DNA of 64,000 nucleotides from Lasioglossum baleicum (Eukaryota > Arthropoda > Insecta > Hymenoptera > Halictidae), in assembly GCF_051020765.1 (NCBI RefSeq), contig NW_027469083.1, positions 1,116,001 to 1,180,000 of the forward strand. The letters are read 5' to 3'. The notes below the pieces were generated by a model. That model worked only from the letters and a program-made list of their open reading frames with translations. It was not told the DNA's origin and searched no databases. The translations under genes were made by a program, and so were the position numbers. Position 1 is the stretch's first letter. Each line of letters opens with the position of its first letter. Shown one piece after another: positions 11,300 through 21,885 of the stretch.

Positions 11300-12534
11300 T
11301 TTCCCGACCTCCTATTATTATTAAAAGCGCGCTTACGGCACTCGTGAATATCGTGCCCGGGGACTTTGCAGTAGTTGCAAAACTTGTTAGGGCTTGAGGG
11401 GCGATTTGTGCGACCATCGCGGTACGTGTTTTGGTCGCGAGGATTATTTTCCCATCGCCGTTGAGGCGTCGGGGAGCGATAAGAGTCCCGGTTTGAGTTT
11501 CTTGAGGACTGCTGAGACGAGTCCGGTCTGTTATCGCGGCGTTCTTGAGTTCGCTCTGGAATGTCACGAGCGGACTCGTACGTGGAACGCGGGCGATACG
11601 GCCGGTTATCAGAGAAGCTGACTCGTTTTTCTTCGCGGATCAGTTCTCGTCGACGAGTCTGGTCTGACTCATACTGCCTGTAAGCAGAGATGGCTGCTTC
11701 GAAAACAGTGGCAGGATTTCGAGAAGGGCAATGAAGCACTTCGGCACGCAGCTGGGGAAGGAGACCTCGTAGAAAACAATCTACTACGAAGCGATCTAGT
11801 TCTTCGTAATCAAGGCCAATATCTGTGGCATCTTGAATCGCGGTTCGAAGGTCTTTAACGCGATTGATGAAGTCTAAGATGTGCTCGTTTGGAGCTTGGA
11901 GTACACTCGCGAGATCGCCACGGTACTGGTCCACGAATTTATATGGGCCCAGCACTGTACGTAACTTTTCGCATAGTGCAGAAATTGTGAATATGTGCTG
12001 GCCTTCTATAGCGGCATAAGCACGATCGTGGAGTTTATTGCAGAGCAATTTCGTGAGGGCACGCTCTGCAGTGGCCGGTACGGTGTCACGCGCGCGTTTG
12101 CATGCACGTATGAATTGTAGGACGGAAGACGAAGTTCCGTCGAATCTAGGGACAAGCTCGGCGGCTTGCTTTAGAGCGAAATTACCAGTAGGTTCATACT
12201 GTGGGATTTCGCGTGGCTCTGGCGGTGAAGGTTCCCGCATATTAGAGACGTTACTAGGGCCTGGTGTAGGCGATTGTTGACGTAGGCTTTGACTCGTGAT
12301 TTGGATGTTATGAAGCTCTTTTCGTATTTCGTCGAGCATATTCTTTTGGTTTTGTGCGTCTTCTTCATATTTGAGACGCAATTTGGCAATAAAATCAGTT
12401 TCCTCTTTGAGATATTGCTCTCTACGGGCAAGGTCTTGCGCATAAAGGAGTAATTCTTCCTCGGTCATTGGAGGAAGGTCTGCGTTAGGATCTGCTCGGA
12501 GATCCTTTTGAGATCGCGTGATTGGGCGAGACAT
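11176..12534 (-). CDS. gag: E2 Gag polyprotein (452 aa)
   Basis: Structural capsid/nucleocapsid precursor. Residues ~24-85 are a charged, probably coiled-coil segment (EEELLLYAQDLARREQYL). Residues ~120-300 are the capsid region (PRFDGTSSSVLQFI ... DCFLRGLLPQLRAEV ... AYRQYESD), followed by an Arg-rich linker and one CCHC knuckle near residue 386 (CNYCKVPGHDIHEC). The ATG at 12534 follows the PBS by about 90 bp. The frame is intact; the 3' end overlaps the protease frame and carries the frameshift signal. Confidence 0.92.
   Translation of the reverse strand: MSRPITRSQKDLRADPNADLPPMTEEELLLYAQDLARREQYLKEETDFIAKLRLKYEEDAQNQKNMLDEIRKELHNIQITSQSLRQQSPTPGPSNVSNMREPSPPEPREIPQYEPTGNFALKQAAELVPRFDGTSSSVLQFIRACKRARDTVPATAERALTKLLCNKLHDRAYAAIEGQHIFTISALCEKLRTVLGPYKFVDQYRGDLASVLQAPNEHILDFINRVKDLRTAIQDATDIGLDYEELDRFVVDCFLRGLLPQLRAEVLHCPSRNPATVFEAAISAYRQYESDQTRRRELIREEKRVSFSDNRPYRPRSTYESARDIPERTQERRDNRPDSSQQSSRNSNRDSYRSPTPQRRWENNPRDQNTYRDGRTNRPSSPNKFCNYCKVPGHDIHECRKRAFNNNRRSGNESGLPTEANPRREAASSTQTTARTQTAIRTNDQSDDSSQQ
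11256..11305 (-). promoter_or_regulatory. -1 frameshift signal, E2
   Basis: On the minus strand: slippery GGGAAAC (11299-11305), a 5-nt spacer, then arms CGGCCTCCCG / CGGGAGGCCG. Same geometry as E6 (40791-40840). Confidence 0.85.
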
Positions 12535-12626
12535 TTTGAAAGATATAAAGGGGATTTAAGAAATGTGAACTTCGCACTGACACGCGTCGGGGCTTATTAA
12601 TGCAAATATCGGCGACCACTTCGATG

Positions 12627-12643
12627 TCCTACCGACTGCGCCA
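12627..12643 (-). other. E2 primer-binding site
   Basis: Minus strand TGGCGCAGTCGGTAGGA, 4 nt inside the 5' LTR end. It matches the tRNA-Ser-type PBS known from errantiviruses such as 17.6 and 297. Confidence 0.85.
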
Positions 12644-12647
12644 AATT

Positions 12648-14592
12648 TGTCACGTCCGTCACTGTGTTTTTGTTACAGGTACCAGGAGAGAGAAAAGAGA
12701 ACAGTGACAGACGGACGGTTGAGATATTATGATTAAATGAGGAGTGGTCTTTCGTGCCGAGACAGCCGCGGGCTGTCATATGCACTAGGACAACCGATAT
12801 TGCTATGATGCAGTCAAGAAAAGAACGTCCGACGCGGTTACAAGAAGTGTCCCGACAAGAATCACACGCGAGAGGATGCAACGAGAACGGTGAGTTTACA
12901 GGATTCAACAATTATACAAGACATTATACGACTCACCGCAATGCTGTATTAACGCCTAATAATATTGTTGCAGCAGGAACTGGCGGTACTGGCAGTAAGT
13001 GTCGTACATCGGGTCTTCTATACAGATGTCCTCGAGGTGGGGAAGATCTGGCAGAGTTGCTGCTGCTCGGTTTGGGACGACGTTAGTGGCCTTGGATGCT
13101 GGCCGCAAGATAACACGTTGATGAGCTGGCAGAGGAACGTCACGGATGATTCGGCAACGGACCCTGGGAACGATGATCGTGTCTCGGCTGTCGTCGTCGT
13201 CGGTTATGTCGATCACCTCTGGACAATCGACCGGGTGTAGAACTGGGGTCGGAGCTCGCGAGAGGTCCGCGAGGTTGACCTCTTTAGGAGGGTTGCAAGG
13301 GCAACCGTATACAGAAACGTAATCGGACGCGTCACACGGAATGTGCTCGGTGGTTCCCAGAAGTTCTGTCCACTCGGTAGTGGCAATGATTTGATCGAGC
13401 ACCGCTTTATTTCTCAACGCGCGTCTCAATTTAGCAAGTTGATACTTGCGTCCCGCTCGACGTGGGCGTCGCATGGGTAAGGAATAGTAATGATGGAATA
13501 TTAATAATATAATGAAAATGAAACTCCATTTGTTATTAACCTTTTAGGTAGTTAACTCGCTTCACGTCTATAGTGGCGGCTCAGCGTTTCCACTGCGCTC
13601 TTTAGACCAATTCTAGACGTGGCACGAGAACTTCTCTATGACTCGCTTCAAATTCCTTATTGGCGGCTCAGCGTTTCCACTGCGCACTTTAGACCAAGTC
13701 CGGATATGTCACGAGTTTAATATATTCGATGCAAGAACTGAATTGGAAGATGGTGTTGAACTAACACAAGAATAACAAGATCGAAGCACTGGTATAACAA
13801 CGATATATTAAATAAGAACTGGTAAGTACACTGGTATACAATATGTAAGTAGTATTATAATAGGAGTAGTAATTGGATTAATGAATAATGGATATTGTAA
13901 TGTGTTATAGGAATAACGTATGAGAATTAGGACTTGAGTTGAGTTGAGTTAGAGTTGGAATTGGAATTGGAATTAGGAGTGAAGGATCGACACACTTCAC
14001 TTTCGCGGAGCTAGACTGAACACGTCTGCTCTTGAAGCCGGACTGGCGGCTGAGGCCAGGTAGGCACGTCTGTGCGAGTCGCTGGCTGAAGGCGGACTGA
14101 TGCAAGCGCCTGCTCTGCCTTGCCTCCTTCGTTCGGAGTGGGGATAGCTGACGCTGCAGTCTCTTTGTTCTTCAGTCGTCGGAGTGGGAGAACCGCTGAC
14201 GCAGCAGCGTCTTCGCTCCCGGGGACTGCACGTGCATTTCTGCTGACGCTGCAGTCTCGTGGCTGTCCTATTGCCCTCTACGAGCGTGGGACTGCTGATG
14301 CAGCAGTCTTTGGACTTCTCGACGTTTCTAGAAGCTTCTAGATGCTTCCAGAGTGATGCAATACTTTATTGCTTTATGTGTCGTGGTGATGGGTTGAAAC
14401 TGAGGTAAGGTGTTGATCAAGGTGAAGTTATGGTGATGGGTAGAGACGGAGATAAGGAGTAGAACAATAGAATAATGAAATCTTAATACTATGCTCTTAT
14501 GTCTAGGGGACGGTGTATGGATCTTATGCAGATCAGACCTTGTATACATAGTGTGTGTACAAGGCCAACGTCGTACATCGGACGACGTAACA
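12648..14592 (-). repeat. E2 5' LTR (1,945 bp)
   Basis: Bounded by the PBS spacer AAATT on the left and the TSD GTGT on the right. Its right half reappears in the chimeric LTR at 17261-19217. Confidence 0.93.
12956..13474 (-). CDS. LTR-encoded protein, E2 5' LTR copy (172 aa)
   Basis: Intact and identical to the copy at 7343-7861. Confidence 0.58.
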   Translation of the reverse strand: MRRPRRAGRKYQLAKLRRALRNKAVLDQIIATTEWTELLGTTEHIPCDASDYVSVYGCPCNPPKEVNLADLSRAPTPVLHPVDCPEVIDITDDDDSRDTIIVPRVRCRIIRDVPLPAHQRVILRPASKATNVVPNRAAATLPDLPHLEDICIEDPMYDTYCQYRQFLLQQYY

Positions 14593-15212
14593 GTGTATCC
14601 GTTATTCTCATCGGCAGGCGCGTTTTTACCCTGGTCAGTTTATTACGTTGGCAACTGAGGCAGTTATTAACGTAGTTCGTTATCTGGATCTTCATACCGC
14701 TCCACCAATATCTTTCGCGGATTCTCTTCAGGGTTTTTGTAATTCCTTTGTGCCCTGCGTACGCAGAGACGTGATTTTCTGCGATAATATCATTCCATCT
14801 ATCTTCGGCCGGTATCTGGATTTCGTTTGCGCAGAAGAATATGTGTACGGGGGTGTCTTCGAATGTTGCGATGAGGAGGTTCGAGACGTACTCCATGGAA
14901 TTGTCGTCTATATAGGTTTTAGAGATTGAAAATGTTCGCAGTCTGAGTTCGTTGGCTACATCAAGTAATGTCCGGAAACATTCTTTTAGGTCGTCAGTTG
15001 AAACCTCGTGAGTCAGGGATGGTTTGATGGGTATCTGTATCAGCTTGTTGCTACCGAAATTACTTATCTTTGCTTTGAATAAGGTCAGATCTCGACCGTC
15101 GGACAGTTTCCTTTGTCTATGGAGGTCTACGGCTCCTGGGTCTATAGGTTGACCATCCAGGGTTGTGAAACATACTAAATTATCTTTCCTCATAATTAGT
15201 CGGTCGCGGAGG
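14593..15212 (-). pseudogene. pol: E1 pol: pre-integrase region and integrase zinc domain (piece 1 of 3)
   Basis: Minus strand from 15212: MRKDNLVCFTTLDGQPIDPG, then a linker (EVSTDDLKECFRTLLDVANE), then the HHCC zinc domain (H-x6-H in NHVSAYAGHKG, C-x2-C in NNCLSCQRNK) and LTRVKTRLPMRITDT. E2 interrupts the gene after the ACAC of GATACAC. Removing E2 and one GTGT gives DTPGRAFDK in frame with the catalytic core at 6502-7034. E3's LTR cuts the gene at 15213. A second copy at 19218-19837 results from tandem duplication. Confidence 0.9.
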
Positions 15213-17179
15213 TGTCACGTCCGTCACTGTGTTTTTGTTACAGGTACCAGGAGAGAGAAAAGAGAACAGTGACAGACGGACGGTTGAGATATATGACAAG
15301 TAATTGAGGAGTGGTCTTTCGTGCCGAGACAGCCGCGGGCTGTCATATGCACTAGGACAACCGATATTGCTATGGATGCAGTCAAGAAGAGAACGTCCGA
15401 CGCGGTTACAAGAAGTGTCCCGACAAGAATCACGCGCGAGATGATGCAACGGAAACGGTGAGTTTACAGGATTCAGCAATTATACAAGACATTATACGAC
15501 TCACCGCAATGCTGTATTAACGCCTAATAATATTGTTGCAGCAGGAACTGGCGGTACTGACAGTAGGTGTGGTACATCGGGTCTTCTATACAGATGTCCT
15601 CGAGGTGGGGAAGATCTGGCAGAGTTGCTGCTGCTCGGTTCGGGACGACATTAGTGGCCTTGGATGCTGGCCGCAAGACGACACGTTGATGAGTTGGCAG
15701 AGGGACGTCACTGATGATTCGGCAACGGACCCTGGGAACGATGATCGTGTCTCGGCTGTCGTCGTCGTCGGCTATGTCGATTACCTCAGGACGATCGACC
15801 GGATGCAGAACTGGCGTCGGAGCTCGCGAGAGGTCCGCGTGGTTGACCTCTTTAGGAGGGTTGCAAGGGCAACCGTATACAGAAACGTAATCGGACGCGT
15901 CACACGGAATGTGCTCGGTGGTTCCCAGAAGTTCTGTCCACTCGGTAGTGGCGATGATTTGTTCGAGCACCGCTTTATTTCTTAACGCGCGTCTCAATTT
16001 AGCAAGTTGATACTTGCGTCCCGCTCGACGTGGGCGTCGCATGGGTAAGGAATAGTAATGATGGAATATTAATAATATAATGAAAATGAACTTCCACTTG
16101 TTATTAACCTTTTTGGTAGTTAACTCGCTTCACGTCTATAGTGGCGGCTCAGCGTTTCCACTGCGCTCTTTAGACCAATTCTAGACGTGGCACGAGAACT
16201 TCTCTATGACTCGCTTCAAATTCCTTATTGGCGGCTCAGCGTTTCCACTGCGCACTTTAGACCAAGTCCGGATATGTCACGAGTTTAATATATTCGATGC
16301 AAGAACTGAATTGGAAGATGGTGTTGAACTAACACAAGAATAACAAGATCGAAGCACTGGTATAACAACAATATATTAAATAAGAACTGGTAAGTACACT
16401 GGTATACAATATGTAAGTAGTATTATAATAGGAGTAGTAATTGGATTAATGAATAATGGATATTGTAATATGTTATAGGAATAATGTATGAGAATTAGGA
16501 CTTGAGTTGAGTTGAGTTAGAGTTGGAATTGGAATTGGAATTAGGAGTGAAGGATCGACACACTTCACTATCGCGGAGCTAGACTGAACACGTCTGCTCT
16601 TGAAGTCGGAAGAAGCCGGACTGGCACGTCCGTGCGAGTCGCTCGCTTGGAACGGACCGTTCGAGTCGCTGTCTGGAGGCGGACTGATGCAAGCGTCCGC
16701 TCTGCCTTGCCTCCTTCGTTCGGAGTGGGGATAGCTGACGCTGCAGTCTCTTTGTTCTTCAGTCGTCGGAGTGGGAGAACCGCTGACGCAGCAGCGTCTT
16801 CGCTCCCGGGGACTGCACGTGCATTTCTGCTGACGCTGCAGTCTCGTGGCTGTCCTATTGCCCTCTACGAGCGTGGGACTGCTGATGCAGCAGTCTTTGG
16901 ACTTCTCGACGTTTCTAGAAGCTTCTAGATGCTTCCAGAGTGATGCAATACTTTATTGCATTATGTGTCGTGGTGATGGGTTGAAACTGAGGTAAGGTGT
17001 TGATCAAGGTGAAGTTATGGTGATGGGTAGAGACGGAGATAAGGATTAGAACAATAGAATAATGAGATCTTAATATTATGTTCTTATGTCTAGGGGACGG
17101 TGTATGGATCTTATGCAGATCAGACCTTGTATACATGGTGTGTGTACAAGGCCAACGTCGTACATCGGACGACGTAACA
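15213..17179 (-). repeat. E3 3' LTR (1,967 bp)
   Basis: Complete minus-strand LTR inserted in E1 pol (left flank GAGG, 15209-15212). A distinct subtype with extra GAGTCGCT-containing repeat units near 16625-16690. Repeated at 19838-21804. Confidence 0.92.
15524..16042 (-). CDS. LTR-encoded protein, E3 copy (172 aa)
   Basis: Intact. E3-type residues: LEQ instead of LDQ, Arg after HPVD, IISDV instead of IIRDV, PTHQ, and MYHTY. Confidence 0.58.
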   Translation of the reverse strand: MRRPRRAGRKYQLAKLRRALRNKAVLEQIIATTEWTELLGTTEHIPCDASDYVSVYGCPCNPPKEVNHADLSRAPTPVLHPVDRPEVIDIADDDDSRDTIIVPRVRCRIISDVPLPTHQRVVLRPASKATNVVPNRAAATLPDLPHLEDICIEDPMYHTYCQYRQFLLQQYY

Positions 17180-17260
17180 CCTCCCAACGCGGAAAAGAAA
17201 TTTCTTACAAGGAAGAAATTTCTCGCTCAACACTCGACCACACACTCATTCATGCGATGC
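17180..17260 (-). pseudogene. E3 3' end: last codons of the shared tail, 3' UTR and polypurine tract
   Basis: Minus strand: the final residues ASHE and the stop codon of E3's ORF, then a short UTR with repeated GAAATTTCTT and the tract TTGGGAGG next to the LTR. In the pre-duplication arrangement this abuts E4, which split E3 at ATGC. Confidence 0.75.
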
Positions 17261-19217
17261 TGTCACGTCCGTCACTGTGTTTTTGTTACAGGTACCAAGA
17301 GAGAGAAAAGGATGGCACTCAAGAACAGTGACAGACGGACGGTGGATATATGAAAAGTAATTGAGGAGTGGTCTTTCGTGCCGAGACAGCCGCGGGCTGT
17401 CATATGCACTAGGACAACCGATATTGCTATGGATGCAGTCAAGAAAAGAACGTCCGACGCGGTTACAAGGAGTGTCCCGACAAGAATCGCGCGCGAGAGG
17501 ATGCAACGAGAACGGTGAGTTTACAGGATTCAACAATTATACAAGATATTATACGACTCACCGCAATGTTGTATTAACGCCTAATAATATTGTTGCAGCA
17601 GGAACTGGCGGTACTGACAGTAGGTGTCGTACATCGGATCTTCTATACAGATGTCCTCGAGGTGGGGAAGATCTGGCAGAGTTGCTGCTGCTCGGTTCGG
17701 GACGACGTTAGTGGCCTTGGATGCTGGCCGCAAGACGACACGTTGATGAGCTGGCAGAGGAACGTCACGGATGATTCGGCAACGGACCCTGGGAACGATG
17801 ATCGTGTCTCGGCTGTCGTCGTCGTCGGCTATGTCGATCACCTCTGGACAATCGACCGGATGTAGAACTGGCGTCGGAGCTCGCGAGAGGTCCGCGTGGT
17901 TGACCTCTTTAGGAGGGTTGCAAGGGCAACCGTATACAGAAACGTAATCGGACGCGTCACACGGAATGTGCTCGGTGGTTCCCAGAAGTTCTGTCCACTC
18001 GGTAGTGGCAATGATTTGATCGAGCACCGCTTTATTTCTCAACGCGCGTCTCAATTTAGCAAGTTGATACTTGCGTCCCGCTCGACGTGGGCGTCGCATG
18101 GGTAAGGAATAGTAATGATGGAATATTAATAATATAATGAAAATGAAACTCCATTTGTTATTAACCTTTTAGGTAGTTAACTCGCTTCACGTCTATAGTG
18201 GCGGCTCAGCGTTTCCACTGCGCTCTTTAGACCAATTCTAGACGTGGCACGAGAACTTCTCTATGACTCGCTTCAAATTCCTTATTGGCGGCTCAGCGTT
18301 TCCACTGCGCACTTTAGACCAAGTCCGGATATGTCACGAGTTTAATATATTCGATGCAAGAACTGAATTGGAAGATGGTGTTGAACTAACACAAGAATAA
18401 CAAGATCGAAGCACTGGTATAACAACGATATATTAAATAAGAACTGGTAAGTACACTGGTATACAATATGTAAGTAGTATTATAATAGGAGTAGTAATTG
18501 GATTAATGAATAATGGATATTGTAATGTGTTATAGGAATAACGTATGAGAATTAGGACTTGAGTTGAGTTGAGTTAGAGTTGGAATTGGAATTGGAATTA
18601 GGAGTGAAGGATCGACACACTTCACTTTCGCGGAGCTAGACTGAACACGTCTGCTCTTGAAGCCGGACTGGCGGCTGAGGCCAGGTAGGCACGTCTGTGC
18701 GAGTCGCTGGCTGAAGGCGGACTGATGCAAGCGCCTGCTCTGCCTTGCCTCCTTCGTTCGGAGTGGGGATAGCTGACGCTGCAGTCTCTTTGTTCTTCAG
18801 TCGTCGGAGTGGGAGAACCGCTGACGCAGCAGCGTCTTCGCTCCCGGGGACTGCACGTGCATTTCTGCTGACGCTGCAGTCTCGTGGCTGTCCTATTGCC
18901 CTCTACGAGCGTGGGACTGCTGATGCAGCAGTCTTTGGACTTCTCGACGTTTCTAGAAGCTTCTAGATGCTTCCAGAGTGATGCAATACTTTATTGCTTT
19001 ATGTGTCGTGGTGATGGGTTGAAACTGAGGTAAGGTGTTGATCAAGGTGAAGTTATGGTGATGGGTAGAGACGGAGATAAGGAGTAGAACAATAGAATAA
19101 TGAAATCTTAATACTATGCTCTTATGTCTAGGGGACGGTGTATGGATCTTATGCAGATCAGACCTTGTATACATAGTGTGTGTACAAGGCCAACGTCGTA
19201 CATCGGACGACGTAACA
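17261..19217 (-). repeat. Chimeric LTR at the junction of the 4,625-bp tandem duplication
   Basis: 1,957 bp. The left part has the E4-LTR diagnostic bases (terminal block with AGGATGGCACTC, CATCGGATC, and CGCGTGG at 17897). The right part has those of the E2 5' LTR (GAAACTCC at ~18145-18152). It is flanked by ATGC (17257-17260) like E4 on the left and by GTGT E1 pol like E2 on the right. The switch lies between 17898 and 18147. Confidence 0.88.
17581..18099 (-). CDS. LTR-encoded protein, chimeric LTR copy (172 aa)
   Basis: Intact, E4-type protein. The crossover left the frame unbroken. Confidence 0.55.
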   Translation of the reverse strand: MRRPRRAGRKYQLAKLRRALRNKAVLDQIIATTEWTELLGTTEHIPCDASDYVSVYGCPCNPPKEVNHADLSRAPTPVLHPVDCPEVIDIADDDDSRDTIIVPRVRCRIIRDVPLPAHQRVVLRPASKATNVVPNRAAATLPDLPHLEDICIEDPMYDTYCQYRQFLLQQYY

Positions 19218-19837
19218 GTGTATCCGTTATTCTCATCGGCAGGCGCGTTTTTACCCTGGTCAGTTTATTACGTTGGCAACTGAGGCAGTTATTAACGTAG
19301 TTCGTTATCTGGATCTTCATACCGCTCCACCAATATCTTTCGCGGATTCTCTTCAGGGTTTTTGTAATTCCTTTGTGCCCTGCGTACGCAGAGACGTGAT
19401 TTTCTGCGATAATATCATTCCATCTATCTTCGGCCGGTATCTGGATTTCGTTTGCGCAGAAGAATATGTGTACGGGGGTGTCTTCGAATGTTGCGATGAG
19501 GAGGTTCGAGACGTACTCCATGGAATTGTCGTCTATATAGGTTTTAGAGATTGAAAATGTTCGCAGTCTGAGTTCGTTGGCTACATCAAGTAATGTCCGG
19601 AAACATTCTTTTAGGTCGTCAGTTGAAACCTCGTGAGTCAGGGATGGTTTGATGGGTATCTGTATCAGCTTGTTGCTACCGAAATTACTTATCTTTGCTT
19701 TGAATAAGGTCAGATCTCGACCGTCGGACAGTTTCCTTTGTCTATGGAGGTCTACGGCTCCTGGGTCTATAGGTTGACCATCCAGGGTTGTGAAACATAC
19801 TAAATTATCTTTCCTCATAATTAGTCGGTCGCGGAGG
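19218..19837 (-). pseudogene. pol: E1 integrase zinc-domain piece, duplicate
   Basis: Identical reading frame to 14593-15212. Here it lies between the chimeric LTR and the second E3 LTR, so it is an orphan not connected to the catalytic core. Confidence 0.88.
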
Positions 19838-21804
19838 TGTCACGTCCGTCACTGTGTTTTTGTTACAGGTACCAGGAGAGAGAAAAGAGAACAGTGACAG
19901 ACGGACGGTTGAGATATATGACAAGTAATTGAGGAGTGGTCTTTCGTGCCGAGACAGCCGCGGGCTGTCATATGCACTAGGACAACCGATATTGCTATGG
20001 ATGCAGTCAAGAAGAGAACGTCCGACGCGGTTACAAGAAGTGTCCCGACAAGAATCACGCGCGAGATGATGCAACGGAAACGGTGAGTTTACAGGATTCA
20101 GCAATTATACAAGACATTATACGACTCACCGCAATGCTGTATTAACGCCTAATAATATTGTTGCAGCAGGAACTGGCGGTACTGACAGTAGGTGTGGTAC
20201 ATCGGGTCTTCTATACAGATGTCCTCGAGGTGGGGAAGATCTGGCAGAGTTGCTGCTGCTCGGTTCGGGACGACATTAGTGGCCTTGGATGCTGGCCGCA
20301 AGACGACACGTTGATGAGTTGGCAGAGGGACGTCACTGATGATTCGGCAACGGACCCTGGGAACGATGATCGTGTCTCGGCTGTCGTCGTCGTCGGCTAT
20401 GTCGATTACCTCAGGACGATCGACCGGATGCAGAACTGGCGTCGGAGCTCGCGAGAGGTCCGCGTGGTTGACCTCTTTAGGAGGGTTGCAAGGGCAACCG
20501 TATACAGAAACGTAATCGGACGCGTCACACGGAATGTGCTCGGTGGTTCCCAGAAGTTCTGTCCACTCGGTAGTGGCGATGATTTGTTCGAGCACCGCTT
20601 TATTTCTTAACGCGCGTCTCAATTTAGCAAGTTGATACTTGCGTCCCGCTCGACGTGGGCGTCGCATGGGTAAGGAATAGTAATGATGGAATATTAATAA
20701 TATAATGAAAATGAACTTCCACTTGTTATTAACCTTTTTGGTAGTTAACTCGCTTCACGTCTATAGTGGCGGCTCAGCGTTTCCACTGCGCTCTTTAGAC
20801 CAATTCTAGACGTGGCACGAGAACTTCTCTATGACTCGCTTCAAATTCCTTATTGGCGGCTCAGCGTTTCCACTGCGCACTTTAGACCAAGTCCGGATAT
20901 GTCACGAGTTTAATATATTCGATGCAAGAACTGAATTGGAAGATGGTGTTGAACTAACACAAGAATAACAAGATCGAAGCACTGGTATAACAACAATATA
21001 TTAAATAAGAACTGGTAAGTACACTGGTATACAATATGTAAGTAGTATTATAATAGGAGTAGTAATTGGATTAATGAATAATGGATATTGTAATATGTTA
21101 TAGGAATAATGTATGAGAATTAGGACTTGAGTTGAGTTGAGTTAGAGTTGGAATTGGAATTGGAATTAGGAGTGAAGGATCGACACACTTCACTATCGCG
21201 GAGCTAGACTGAACACGTCTGCTCTTGAAGTCGGAAGAAGCCGGACTGGCACGTCCGTGCGAGTCGCTCGCTTGGAACGGACCGTTCGAGTCGCTGTCTG
21301 GAGGCGGACTGATGCAAGCGTCCGCTCTGCCTTGCCTCCTTCGTTCGGAGTGGGGATAGCTGACGCTGCAGTCTCTTTGTTCTTCAGTCGTCGGAGTGGG
21401 AGAACCGCTGACGCAGCAGCGTCTTCGCTCCCGGGGACTGCACGTGCATTTCTGCTGACGCTGCAGTCTCGTGGCTGTCCTATTGCCCTCTACGAGCGTG
21501 GGACTGCTGATGCAGCAGTCTTTGGACTTCTCGACGTTTCTAGAAGCTTCTAGATGCTTCCAGAGTGATGCAATACTTTATTGCATTATGTGTCGTGGTG
21601 ATGGGTTGAAACTGAGGTAAGGTGTTGATCAAGGTGAAGTTATGGTGATGGGTAGAGACGGAGATAAGGATTAGAACAATAGAATAATGAGATCTTAATA
21701 TTATGTTCTTATGTCTAGGGGACGGTGTATGGATCTTATGCAGATCAGACCTTGTATACATGGTGTGTGTACAAGGCCAACGTCGTACATCGGACGACGT
21801 AACA
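19838..21804 (-). repeat. E3 3' LTR, duplicate
   Basis: Second copy of 15213-17179 with the same flanking sequence on both sides. Confidence 0.9.
20149..20667 (-). CDS. LTR-encoded protein, E3 duplicate copy (172 aa)
   Basis: Same protein as 15524-16042. Confidence 0.55.
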   Translation of the reverse strand: MRRPRRAGRKYQLAKLRRALRNKAVLEQIIATTEWTELLGTTEHIPCDASDYVSVYGCPCNPPKEVNHADLSRAPTPVLHPVDRPEVIDIADDDDSRDTIIVPRVRCRIISDVPLPTHQRVVLRPASKATNVVPNRAAATLPDLPHLEDICIEDPMYHTYCQYRQFLLQQYY

Positions 21805-21885
21805 CCTCCCAACGCGGAAAAGAAATTTCTTACAAGGAAGAAATTTCTCGCTCAACACTCGACCACACACTCATTCATGCGATGC
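21805..21885 (-). pseudogene. E3 3' end, duplicate; ends at the E4 insertion site
   Basis: Contains ASHE-stop and the polypurine tract. Ends in ATGC (21882-21885), the left TSD of E4. Confidence 0.78.

Larger units (their letters stand above)
7035..14592 (-). mobile_element. E2: complete element lacking RT/RNase H/integrase core (7,558 bp), TSD GTGT
   Basis: Two LTRs (7035-8977 and 12648-14592) bound gag, protease, HPD repeats and an integrase C-terminal remnant. The element is flanked by GTGT at 7031-7034 and 14593-14596 and lies inside the E1 integrase gene. The two LTRs differ visibly only by a 2-bp AC indel near 8408 (GAACGTCTG versus GAACACGTCTG), which explains 1943 versus 1945 bp and indicates a recent insertion. 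It cannot encode RT or integrase, so it must have been copied in trans. Confidence 0.93.
1934..15212 (-). mobile_element. E1: Gag-Pol-type element, minus strand, broken by nested insertions; right part outside window
   Basis: The 3' LTR is 1934-3886, flanked on the left by TCCG (1930-1933). Internal sequence lies at 3887-4557, 6502-7034 and 14593-15212, separated by a solo LTR and by E2, and cut on the right by E3 at 15213 (flank GAGG). The pieces rejoin in frame as integrase once each insertion and one TSD copy are left out. This is the only copy here with integrase zinc and DDE domains. Part of its pol is duplicated at 19218-19837. Confidence 0.85.
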
